Shown here: positions 34,367 to 42,378 of the stretch, piece by piece
How positions within the stretch are numbered: the stretch's first letter is position 1
How the letters are laid out: the number at the start of each line of letters is the position of its first letter
Assembly (NCBI RefSeq): GCF_900106805.1
Contig: NZ_FNNP01000010.1
Coordinates: 1 to 64,000 of the forward strand
Length of the DNA: 64,000 nucleotides
Origin: Ruegeria halocynthiae
GTDB taxonomy: Bacteria; Pseudomonadota; Alphaproteobacteria; Rhodobacterales; Rhodobacteraceae
Direction: 5' to 3'
Notes under the pieces: model-generated
What the model saw: the letters and a program-made list of their open reading frames with translations, nothing else
What the model was told of the DNA's origin: nothing
Database searches by the model: none
Made by a program: the position numbers and the translations under genes

Positions 34367-35683
34367 ATGGAGACCCGAGCGAATTATATCCTGATCGGTG
34401 CGTTCACCCTGGCGGGCATCCTGGGCGCATTTGGTTTCTTCCTTTGGCTCGCCAAGTTCGAAGTGACCCGACAATACGCCTATTACGATGTGCTGTTCGA
34501 CAATGTTTCCGGCCTGTCGGCAGCCGGTGGCGTAAACTACAATGGTTTGCCCGTCGGTCAGGTCATATCGCTGAATCTGGACAAAGCTGACCCTTCCAAG
34601 GTTCGGGTCCGGCTTGAGGTTGATGCCGACATCCCCGTAACCAAGGAAACAATCGCGCAATTGCAGTCTCTGGGTGTGACCGGAGTGGCCTATGTGGAGT
34701 TGTCGGGTGGGTCACCAACTGCTGAGAAACTGGCCCAGAACAGCGTGATCCCAAGCAAGCGCAGTTCGATCCAATCCTTGTTGGAGGGCGCACCGGAAGT
34801 TCTGGAAAAGGCCGTCACGCTGCTGGAGAACCTCAACTCCGTCGTCGATAGTAAAAACCGCAAAGCCGTGTCAGATATTCTGAACAATCTCGCAGATGCT
34901 TCGGGTAAACTGGACAAGACGTTGACGGATTTCCAATCGCTCTCGTCCGATCTGGGCGGAGCGGCCAAAGATATTGGCGCGTTCACCAAACGACTGGATT
35001 CACTGGCAGACACGGCTGAAACAACATTGAGCACCGGAACGGATACTCTGAAAAGCGTCAAAGGTGCTTCGGAAACTGCCAAGACCACGCTTGAGACCGC
35101 AAATACCGCCATTGCGAATGCTGATCGTATCATTCAACAGGATATCCAGCCCTTTATCGAACGAGGTTCGGTTCTGGCCGAAAGGCTGACCAGATTGACA
35201 GATGAAGGCAGCGTAACACTTGGTGTCATCAGCGAGACCGTTGTGAACGCAAATACCACTCTTGAATCCGTCACTTCGACTATGGACACCGCCAAAGGGG
35301 CGCTTGCATCGGCAGAGCGTGCATTTGACTCAGCGAACCGGGTAATGGACGAGGATATCTCACCAGTTGCAGCTGATGTAAGCAAGGCGGCCAATCAGGT
35401 TGCTGAAACTGTGTCGAACATCACCGAAAAGATTGACAAGATTTCCGACGATGTTCTCAATGCTTCACAATCGGCCTCTGATTTGCTGGGCACCATCGAC
35501 GGCATTGTTCAGGACAACCGCCGTCAAGTTTCGGATTTCTTGCGCATCGGTTTGCCGCAATTCATTCGGTTTATCGAGGAATCACAACGTCTGGTCATCA
35601 GCCTGGACCGATTGGTTGATAAGGTCGAACGCGACCCGGCCCGCTTTTTGTTAGGCACCCAAGCATCGGAGTTTCGTCAATGA
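34367..35683 (+). CDS. MlaD/MCE-domain substrate-binding protein
   Basis: A 438-residue protein anchored by one N-terminal helix (about residues 6-27), then one MCE domain (about 38-120, with the conserved VSGLSAAGGVNYNGLPVGQV). A long helical, Ser/Thr/Ala-rich coiled-coil tail follows (about 130-400), with repeated TLKSV/TLESV-like heptads. It is periplasmic and should form the lipid-binding hexamer and tunnel of the transporter. The longer tail than in E. coli MlaD is typical of alphaproteobacterial members. ATG 34367 is supported by AGGTAGAGG upstream. Confidence 0.87.
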   Translation: METRANYILIGAFTLAGILGAFGFFLWLAKFEVTRQYAYYDVLFDNVSGLSAAGGVNYNGLPVGQVISLNLDKADPSKVRVRLEVDADIPVTKETIAQLQSLGVTGVAYVELSGGSPTAEKLAQNSVIPSKRSSIQSLLEGAPEVLEKAVTLLENLNSVVDSKNRKAVSDILNNLADASGKLDKTLTDFQSLSSDLGGAAKDIGAFTKRLDSLADTAETTLSTGTDTLKSVKGASETAKTTLETANTAIANADRIIQQDIQPFIERGSVLAERLTRLTDEGSVTLGVISETVVNANTTLESVTSTMDTAKGALASAERAFDSANRVMDEDISPVAADVSKAANQVAETVSNITEKIDKISDDVLNASQSASDLLGTIDGIVQDNRRQVSDFLRIGLPQFIRFIEESQRLVISLDRLVDKVERDPARFLLGTQASEFRQ

Positions 35684-36336
35684 TCCGCCCCATATTTCTG
35701 GCTCTGGTTCTGGGCGCGTTAACAGGATGCGCTGGCTTGGGTACATTAAGTCAAGCTTCGAAACCCAACGACTTGTATCTGTTGACACCTAAAAGCACAT
35801 TCTCATCATCACTGCCGCGGGTTCAAAAACAGATTGTAGTTCAGGAACCTACGGCGACAGCCGCAGTAAATACCGATCAAATCGCGGTGCAACCCACCTT
35901 GCTGCAGGTTCAGTACCTGCCACGGGCACGCTGGGTTGATCGCGCGCCGCTGATTGTTCAGGCATTGATGGTTGAAAGCTATGAAAACTCGGGCAAAGTT
36001 GCTGCCGTCGGGCGCTCGACAGTCGGATTGCGTGCAGACTATGTTATTGCGCCTGATCTGCGTGAGTTTCAGGGCATAGTCATCAGCGAAACCGAAAACT
36101 CGAAAACCGTTCGTGTGGAAGTGCGCATAAACATCAAGATCATCGACGAGTATGAAGACAAGATCATCGCCTCCAGTTCATTCCACGAAGCCGTTTTGGC
36201 GACCAGTGATCAAACGCCCGATCTGGTTGAAGCCTTTGATGTTGCTTTGGGCAAGACCATGCGGGATGCGGTCGAATGGAGCATCCGCAAGATCCATACC
36301 CACACCCAGAACAATCCGCGTTCAAACCCAAGCTAA
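35680..36336 (+). CDS. ABC-type transport auxiliary lipoprotein (PqiC/ABC_trans_aux type)
   Basis: A 218-residue lipoprotein: signal peptide with lipobox LTGC (Cys near residue 17), then a beta/alpha domain with YLPRARWVDRAPLIVQALM, characteristic of the auxiliary lipoproteins of MCE transporters. It probably sits in the outer membrane as the acceptor or bridge. Its ATG overlaps the MlaD-type stop (ATGA), so it is the last gene of this operon. It is convergent with the glutamate-synthase-like gene eight bases away. Confidence 0.82.
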   Translation: MIRPIFLALVLGALTGCAGLGTLSQASKPNDLYLLTPKSTFSSSLPRVQKQIVVQEPTATAAVNTDQIAVQPTLLQVQYLPRARWVDRAPLIVQALMVESYENSGKVAAVGRSTVGLRADYVIAPDLREFQGIVISETENSKTVRVEVRINIKIIDEYEDKIIASSSFHEAVLATSDQTPDLVEAFDVALGKTMRDAVEWSIRKIHTHTQNNPRSNPS

Positions 36337-36343
36337 AGGGCTG

Positions 36344-37924
36344 CTAGAATTGGCTGGCCGAAGCGGCTTGCCAGTCATTGGCGAACTCATCGGGGATATT
36401 CTTGCTCAACAGTGCTCCTTCCTCGAGAAAGCTGAAAAGCTCGGCATAGGAACGTTCTTTCTCATCCGCATTCCGGCGACGGATATCGGCGGGTCGCAGG
36501 TCGGACACTTTAGCTTTTCCCATCGCTCCCAAAATCTCACGGAAGCTTTCCAGCGATGCGTCGTGAAACCGATGCACGCGCTTCCGTTTTTCCGGCACGT
36601 TCACCGCGCGCCCGCGTATCGGGTCTTGCGTTGCAACGCCCGAAGGACAACGGTTGGTATTACAATGCAGCGCCTGAATGCATCCAACCGCAAACATCAT
36701 CGCCCGTGCCGCGTTGCACATGTCCGCCCCCAGAGCAAATTTTTCGACCATATCAAATCCGGTTGCGACCTTGCCGGAACAGATTACCCGAATCTTGTCC
36801 CGTACACCGATCCCGCGCAGGCAGTTGTCCACAAAGATCAGAGCCTCGTTCAGCGGTACACCCAGACGGTTGGTGAACTCGACCGGAGCCGCTCCTGTCC
36901 CGCCCTCCGCACCATCTACGGTGATGAAATCGGGCAGAATGTCCGTTTCCAGCATTGCCTTGCAAATCGCCATGAATTCGGAACGGCGGCCGATACACAG
37001 CTTGAAACCGACGGGCTTGCCCCCCGACATTTCCCGCAGGTGTTGGACAAAATGCATCAAGCCAGTTGGGCCATCAAAAGCAGAATGTGTGGGCGGAGAA
37101 ATAACATCCTGGTGCAAAGGCACCCCTCGGATTTTCGCAATCTCTTCATCCACCTTCGCAGCCGGCAGAACCCCGCCATGAGACGGCTTCGCCCCCTGTG
37201 ACAGCTTGATTTCAATCGCTTTGACAACATCTTTCTGGGCCTTTTCGGCAAACAGATCCTTGTCAAACCCACCTTCGGGCGTACGGCACCCAAAATATCC
37301 GGTGCCGATCTGCCAGATGATGTCTCCACCTTCAGCCAGGTGATGGGGGGACAGGCCACCTTCTCCGGTATTGTGCGCAAAGCCACCATCTTTGGCGCCA
37401 CCGTTCAAAGCTCGGATCGCATTGGCGCTGAGCGCGCCGAAACTCATTGCTGAAACGTTCAGGCGCGAGGCACTATAGGGCTTGTCGCATTGGGGACCAC
37501 CCAGCATCACCCTCTCTTCACTTTCGTCGACATGTTTGGGTGAAAGCGAGTGATCCGCGCGGTGATAACCCACCGTCATAATGTCGTATTGAGTGCCGAA
37601 CGCCTGGGTATCGACCTGCCCCTTGGCGCGAGAATAGACCAGGCTGCGAATGATCCGGTTATATGGGCGTCCGCTTTCGTTAGTCTCGACGAAGTACTGC
37701 CGGATCTCTGGACTGACAAACTCCAGCATATAGCGGAAGTGGCCCAGAACAGGATAGTTGTTCAACACGTTATGCCGGGTCGTCAACATATCGAATAAAC
37801 CGACGATCGCATAAGGGATCAGGATGACAAGCAACCAATAGGCCGGCGACCAGAAATATCCCCAAATCAAAGCCAGTGGCAGGCATACGTAACTGAGGAG
37901 ATAATAGAGCCTGCGAACAATCAT
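36344..37924 (-). CDS. FMN-binding glutamate-synthase-family protein, membrane-anchored
   Basis: A 526-residue protein with two N-terminal hydrophobic segments (about residues 7-45) and a glutamate-synthase-type barrel. It shows NTGEGGLSPHHLAEGGDIIW, the ammonia-site HGGVLPAAKVDEEIA region, DGAEGGTGAAPVEF for FMN, and a 3Fe-4S cysteine set in CIQALHCNTNRCPSG. It lacks the glutamine amidotransferase domain and the C-terminal GltB beta-helix, so it is not a normal GltB. Members of this group are called FMN-binding glutamate synthase family proteins, and their reaction is not well established. Stands alone on the minus strand. Confidence 0.85.
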   Translation of the reverse strand: MIVRRLYYLLSYVCLPLALIWGYFWSPAYWLLVILIPYAIVGLFDMLTTRHNVLNNYPVLGHFRYMLEFVSPEIRQYFVETNESGRPYNRIIRSLVYSRAKGQVDTQAFGTQYDIMTVGYHRADHSLSPKHVDESEERVMLGGPQCDKPYSASRLNVSAMSFGALSANAIRALNGGAKDGGFAHNTGEGGLSPHHLAEGGDIIWQIGTGYFGCRTPEGGFDKDLFAEKAQKDVVKAIEIKLSQGAKPSHGGVLPAAKVDEEIAKIRGVPLHQDVISPPTHSAFDGPTGLMHFVQHLREMSGGKPVGFKLCIGRRSEFMAICKAMLETDILPDFITVDGAEGGTGAAPVEFTNRLGVPLNEALIFVDNCLRGIGVRDKIRVICSGKVATGFDMVEKFALGADMCNAARAMMFAVGCIQALHCNTNRCPSGVATQDPIRGRAVNVPEKRKRVHRFHDASLESFREILGAMGKAKVSDLRPADIRRRNADEKERSYAELFSFLEEGALLSKNIPDEFANDWQAASASQF

Positions 37925-38101
37925 TTCTTATCTCCCTGAGTAGCGCTGAAACAGCGTGACCTTGATCGGATGAAGGGGGCTGACCCCTGAAACTGACTTT
38001 GACCGTGGAACAGATTGACCTGTATGTGCAAGCCCTTGCAACCCAATCGGCGGTAACGGATGAGTTAACCAGGTCAGTTGATCCGCACCGGATCAGTCTG
38101 T

Positions 38102-38545
38102 ATGCCGGATGAAACGCTGGTCAGAGCAGGATCAACCGCAGTGTCAAAAACAGCGCCTGCATACGGGCATCGCGCCTTAATGTATTCAGCCGTCTTTGTT
38201 GGTGGCGCTGCAGGATCTTTGCTGCGCGAGCTGTTCTCATTGGAAATCCCGGGCGCTCCGTTCCTGACTGCAACTTTCGGCATCAATGTAGTGGCGTGTT
38301 TTGTCCTTGGCTGGCTCTATGCCATTCGAAATCGAGTTCACGCCCACGTCTTGCACATAGGTGCGGTCGGTTTTTGCGGCGGGTTGTCAACATTCTCGTC
38401 ATTCGTGGCCGAGCTGGAGCGGCTTGCCGAAACCGGAAATTGGGTCGTGATCATCGCGGTAAGTGCCGAGATTGCGGCTGGCCTTGCCGCGGCAGTTCTT
38501 GGCGAGGCTTTGGGGCGGCATCAATCCAAAGAGACCCTGGAATGA
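38102..38545 (+). CDS. crcB: CrcB/Fluc fluoride channel subunit, first of pair
   Basis: A four-helix CrcB-family protein: GGAAGSLLRE, then TFGINVVACFVLGWL with the pore Asn and GFCGGLSTFSSFVAE with the Phe/Ser-rich fluoride track. About 147 residues from ATG 38102, but the start is uncertain: TTG 38078 is also open, and ATG 38180 would give a 121-residue protein of normal length beginning exactly at the core. None has a strong ribosome site. It overlaps a second crcB by four bases, so the two probably form a heterodimeric fluoride exporter. Confidence 0.85.
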   Translation: MPDETLVRAGSTAVSKTAPAYGHRALMYSAVFVGGAAGSLLRELFSLEIPGAPFLTATFGINVVACFVLGWLYAIRNRVHAHVLHIGAVGFCGGLSTFSSFVAELERLAETGNWVVIIAVSAEIAAGLAAAVLGEALGRHQSKETLE

Positions 38546-38904
38546 CCGACCTGTATCTGCACGCCATGTTTGCACTGGGCGGAGGGCTGGGCGCAGTTTT
38601 GAGGCACTGGCTGGCGCTTCGGGTGACGCATGATCTGCCTTACTCTACGCTGATCGTGAATGTATTTGGCAGTCTCTTGCTTGGTCTGTGGATCGGCTAT
38701 CTCGGCGGCTCCGCTGAAATGGGTGAAGAAGAAAAGCGTCTGGTCTTCGGATTTTGTGGCGGTTTCACCACATTCTCTAGCTTTGCCTATCAGTCACTTC
38801 AGCTGCATCGCGAGCGGACTATCTATTTTGCCGCTGGAAACATCCTAATTAGTCTTGTCCTGTGCTGGTTCGCGCTTTGGTTGGGTCTCATGTTGATGCG
38901 CTAG
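38542..38904 (+). CDS. crcB: CrcB/Fluc fluoride channel subunit, second of pair
   Basis: A 120-residue CrcB protein with GGLGAVLRHWL, TLIVNVFGSLLLGLW (pore Asn) and GFCGGFTTFSSFAYQ. ATG 38542 overlaps the first copy's stop, so the two are translationally coupled. The genes are clearly different in sequence, as in known two-gene Fluc systems where two non-identical chains form the dimer. The C-terminal end overlaps the convergent pump gene by four bases. Confidence 0.88.
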   Translation: MTDLYLHAMFALGGGLGAVLRHWLALRVTHDLPYSTLIVNVFGSLLLGLWIGYLGGSAEMGEEEKRLVFGFCGGFTTFSSFAYQSLQLHRERTIYFAAGNILISLVLCWFALWLGLMLMR

Positions 38905-40418
38905 TGAACCGGCGCTGCGGCCCGTTGATCTGCCCTGGGTGCGCGACAGAAAAACAGCAGCGGTATAGTGGCCAATGCCAGCAAGCCAAGATTGTTGAAT
39001 ACCGTGAGATATGAGATCATTTCGGCTTGCCGCGCAATCTCCTGCCCCAAAACAGCGGCTCCCTGTGTGCTGTCAGGTGTCAGGCCCAAAGGGGCGAGAT
39101 ACGCCCGCGCAGCTGGATTATATGGCGTCACATTTTGACTCAGCACCGCTGTATTGGTCTGCAAACCTCGCACAACCCAAGTGCCAACCAACGAAATTCC
39201 AACTGATGAACCCAATTGCCTAGTGACGTTGAACAGGCCCGAGGCCTCATCCTGCCGTGTCTTGCTGATACTTTCGAAGGCCAGAATAGACATGGGTACA
39301 AACACCAGACCCATCCCCAAACCGCTAACAAAGCCCGGCCATGCCAGCTGCCAGAAACCAGCATTCAGGTTGAGCGAGCCCAGCATGAAATTCCCGGCTG
39401 CGGTCAGCAGCATTCCCAATCCGGTCAAGAGCCGCGGATCAAACCGAGTGACCAGCACCGATCCCGTCAAGACCATTGATACGCCCGCCGCAATCCCGCG
39501 CGGGATGAACAGATGACCCGACTCGATCACTGGATAGTCGAGCAGGTTCTGCACAAAGGTCGGAAGGATGGCTATCCCGCCAAACAAAGAGATCGCAAAA
39601 CCTGCGATAATCATGTTGCACAGGGCAAAGTTGCGATCCGCAAACAACCGCAGATCGACGACCGGATGCCGCGAGGTCAGTGTATGAAAAATGAAGCCGA
39701 GTGCACCCAGAACCGATGCGATCAGTGCCACTTGGATGACTCTCGACGACAGCCAGTCCTTGGTCTCGCCCTGATCAAGAATGAATTGCAGGCAGCCAAT
39801 GCCAATGGCGAGCAGCGCCAACCCTTTCCAGTCAATGCGAACCTCTTCGGTTTTGTCATCCGGCAACTCTCCGGCGAGCAACAGCAGAGCCATCGCCGCG
39901 ACGGGAAGATTGACAAAGAATACCATCCTCCACGAAAAGTACTCCGTCAGGATCGCGCCAACCGTCGGACCCAGAACCGGCGCAACGACCACGCCAAGAC
40001 CGAAGACTGCCATTGCCTGCCCCCGTTTCTCGCGCGGGAAAGCATCGAACAGGATGGACTGAGACAGCGGGATCAGGAATGCGCCAAACATCCCCTGCGC
40101 CAAGCGGAATGCGACAATGGTTTCAAGGCTCCATGACAGGCCGCACATGATCGACATGGCGGCAAATCCGGTGACCGCGGTCAGGATCAGCCGGCGTCGC
40201 CCGATGCGACGCGCAACGAAACCGGTCAGCGGCATAACCACTACAGCCGAGACGATATAACTGGTCAAAATCCACGTCGCCTGATCGGTTGTTGCTCCGA
40301 AGGCCGCCTGAATATGAGGCAACGCAACGTTAACGATAGTACTGTCCAGCACCTCAAGAATGGCGCTGAGCACGACAGCCACGACAATCACACGATTGAT
40401 GTGGCCGGGCTGGATCAT
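38901..40418 (-). CDS. DHA2-family MFS drug exporter (EmrB type)
   Basis: A 505-residue protein with 14 membrane helices and DHA2 motifs LDSTIVNVALPHIQ and GFVARRIGRRRL, and motif C-like GVVVAPVLGPTVGAIL. With the membrane-fusion protein encoded just upstream (overlap of four bases) it should form a two- or three-part efflux pump; no outer-membrane channel gene is nearby. Substrates unknown. It lies downstream of the cyo operon on the same strand. Confidence 0.9.
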   Translation of the reverse strand: MIQPGHINRVIVVAVVLSAILEVLDSTIVNVALPHIQAAFGATTDQATWILTSYIVSAVVVMPLTGFVARRIGRRRLILTAVTGFAAMSIMCGLSWSLETIVAFRLAQGMFGAFLIPLSQSILFDAFPREKRGQAMAVFGLGVVVAPVLGPTVGAILTEYFSWRMVFFVNLPVAAMALLLLAGELPDDKTEEVRIDWKGLALLAIGIGCLQFILDQGETKDWLSSRVIQVALIASVLGALGFIFHTLTSRHPVVDLRLFADRNFALCNMIIAGFAISLFGGIAILPTFVQNLLDYPVIESGHLFIPRGIAAGVSMVLTGSVLVTRFDPRLLTGLGMLLTAAGNFMLGSLNLNAGFWQLAWPGFVSGLGMGLVFVPMSILAFESISKTRQDEASGLFNVTRQLGSSVGISLVGTWVVRGLQTNTAVLSQNVTPYNPAARAYLAPLGLTPDSTQGAAVLGQEIARQAEMISYLTVFNNLGLLALATIPLLFFCRAPRADQRAAAPVH

Positions 40419-41392
40419 TTACCATTTCCAGTCGTATCCACTGTGACTTTGCTGCTGCCTCCCACGCGTAGCGGGGCGTCAGTGGGATCAAGCTCGATAC
40501 GCACCGGGAACCGTCGTGTGACTTTGACCCAGTTGCCACTGGAATTCTCGGACGGCAACAGTGAGAACGTATCGCCAGACCCCCGGCCGATCGAAGAAAC
40601 CTTGCCGGTCAGAACAGCCCCCGGAAGCATATCCACTTGCACAGTGACTGGCTGTCCTGGGCGGATACGCGGCAGGGAGGTTTCCTTGAAATTCGCATCC
40701 ACCCACCAGTCAGATGACTCGACAATAGAGAATTGCGGCGCGTTGGCGGATACAGACGAACCCGGTCGCAGAGTCAGGTTTGCAATCCAACCATCAGCGG
40801 CGGCGTAGACCTTGGTCCAGGCCAAATCAGCCTGTGCAATCTCGAGCGCCGCCTGCGATGAAAGAATATCATCTTGTTTAGCTGCCACGCCGCTTTGTAG
40901 CGCCAGAAGGCTGGATTGGCTGGTCGTCAATCGCGCCGAGGCCTGCGCGAATTCCGAAGTCGTCTGATCCAGTGATGCCTGCGCAAGATCACCGGTCGAG
41001 GCCAGCGCCTTCGCCCGTTCAAAGTTTTTCTGGGCCGTTTCATAAGCCGATTGGGCACTCTCGACCGAAGCCTGCGCCGCCGTGATCTGAGTGGAGTAAG
41101 ATTGCGCCTGCTGAATAGAGCTGTCCAGATCGGCCTTGGCCTGAGCCACTGACGCACTGAACTGGGTAGCATCGATTGTAAAAAGCAAATCGCCAGCGTT
41201 GATTACTTGATTTTCCACAACCGAAACCTGCGCCACCTGCCCTGTCACCTGCGCCGCGACATAGATGATATTGGCGCCGACATAGGCGTCTTTGGTCGAC
41301 GGGTAACGCTCTTCATGTCGCCAGAAAAAGAACAATCCCAGTGTTATGGCAGCGAGTATTCCGACGACAGCAAATGCCTTGAACGATGTCAT
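40415..41392 (-). CDS. HlyD/EmrA-family membrane-fusion protein
   Basis: A 325-residue protein with one N-terminal anchor (about residues 5-23), a split barrel-sandwich (biotinyl-lipoyl) domain (VAAQVTGQVAQVSVVENQVINAGDLLF), a helical coiled-coil hairpin (about 85-190) and a beta-barrel ending with GQPVTVQVDML. It couples the MFS pump at 38901-40418 to the periplasm. ATG 41392 is preceded by AAGGAAG. It starts 34 bases after cyoD ends, so read-through from the oxidase operon is possible. Confidence 0.88.
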   Translation of the reverse strand: MTSFKAFAVVGILAAITLGLFFFWRHEERYPSTKDAYVGANIIYVAAQVTGQVAQVSVVENQVINAGDLLFTIDATQFSASVAQAKADLDSSIQQAQSYSTQITAAQASVESAQSAYETAQKNFERAKALASTGDLAQASLDQTTSEFAQASARLTTSQSSLLALQSGVAAKQDDILSSQAALEIAQADLAWTKVYAAADGWIANLTLRPGSSVSANAPQFSIVESSDWWVDANFKETSLPRIRPGQPVTVQVDMLPGAVLTGKVSSIGRGSGDTFSLLPSENSSGNWVKVTRRFPVRIELDPTDAPLRVGGSSKVTVDTTGNGK

Positions 41393-41426
41393 GAGCAGCT
41401 TCCTTTCGGCGCTTATGAGAGCGACT

Positions 41427-41753
41427 TTACATCACGTGCATATGCATCCGCAGGGCGAGATTTCCCAGAATCCAGACTGTCCCGCCGATGATGATCAGCA
41501 GAACGAGTGTCGAGAAGAGGATCAGATCCAGATCCTCTCGGCTGCTGCGTCGCCGGTCGATGTGCAGAAAATAGACCAACTGCACGAGCAGTTGTGCCAA
41601 ACCAAGCAGGCCGATTGTCAGGTAGACCCCTTTGGTTTCGATCCCGAACTGATGAGCGACGGCAAATACCACCAGTGTCAGCAACAGCGATCCGCCATAG
41701 CCAATCACATAACGCCGCCGTTCACGCCGGTGCATCTCAGAGCGTTTATCCAT
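41427..41753 (-). CDS. cyoD: Cytochrome o ubiquinol oxidase subunit IV
   Basis: A 108-residue protein with three membrane helices matching CyoD (IGYGGSLLLTLVVFAVAHQF, AQLLVQLVYFLHI). It is an assembly/stability subunit of the bo3-type oxidase. It overlaps cyoC by eight bases and has its own GGAGGG seven bases upstream of ATG 41753. Last gene of cyoABCD; no cyoE follows. Confidence 0.9.
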   Translation of the reverse strand: MDKRSEMHRRERRRYVIGYGGSLLLTLVVFAVAHQFGIETKGVYLTIGLLGLAQLLVQLVYFLHIDRRRSSREDLDLILFSTLVLLIIIGGTVWILGNLALRMHMHVM

Positions 41754-42378
41754 AGGTCAGCCCTCCGAAATACACGATCGTAACGATGCCGATCCAGATC
41801 AGATCGAGGAAGTGCCAGAACAGTGCCAGCCGCACCATGCGCGACATCAGCAGATCTGTCAGGCCAAACACGCGCAACTGAATGCCCAGGATGATCAGCC
41901 ATAGGCACCCCGTCGCCACATGCAGTCCGTGCAAAGGCACCAGACCGTAGAAGGCCGATAGAAAACCACTTCGTTGAGGAATTCCGCCCTGTGCCGACAT
42001 GTTCATGAAGTCCCGGATCTCCAGCACAAGAAAGCTGAGACCCAATACCAGAGTCATCCCGAACCAAAGCACGATCCGCGCCCGAGGCAAGTTGTATTTC
42101 AGCGCCAGCATCGCCAACCCTACCGTAAGGCTGCTGGTAAGTAAGATCAGGGTCTGCGCAAAGATGCTTTTTAGATCGAACAGCTCATGTGGTCCAGGAC
42201 CGCCAGCTTGCGCATCTATCATGGTGATGTAAATCGCGAACATCAGACCGAAATAGACCAGATCACTCATCAGGAAGACCCAAAAGCCAAAGGTCACAAC
42301 CTCGGTTGCTTTGTGGGCGCTGGCATGATCCTCGCCGAGATTGATACCAGGATAACTATGGGATGGCGCGCGGTTCAT
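41746..42378 (-). CDS. cyoC: Cytochrome o ubiquinol oxidase subunit III
   Basis: A 210-residue protein with five membrane helices, the five-helix CyoC form. Typical segments are FGFWVFLMSDLVYFGLMFAI and PLHGLHVATGCLWLIIL. It stabilises subunit I and its oxygen path. It overlaps cyoB by four bases, in operon order A-B-C-D. Confidence 0.92.
   Translation of the reverse strand: MNRAPSHSYPGINLGEDHASAHKATEVVTFGFWVFLMSDLVYFGLMFAIYITMIDAQAGGPGPHELFDLKSIFAQTLILLTSSLTVGLAMLALKYNLPRARIVLWFGMTLVLGLSFLVLEIRDFMNMSAQGGIPQRSGFLSAFYGLVPLHGLHVATGCLWLIILGIQLRVFGLTDLLMSRMVRLALFWHFLDLIWIGIVTIVYFGGLTYG

Noticed and set aside
36152..37201. Long plus-strand frame of about 350 codons opposite the glutamate-synthase-like gene
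   Set aside because: It is antisense to a gene with clear family motifs, has no family-like sequence and runs out of the lipoprotein gene's end.
37925..38101. Fluoride riboswitch upstream of the crcB pair
   Set aside because: I looked for the conserved pseudoknot blocks; only a loose resemblance near GGATGAGTTAACC was found, without the rest of the motif.
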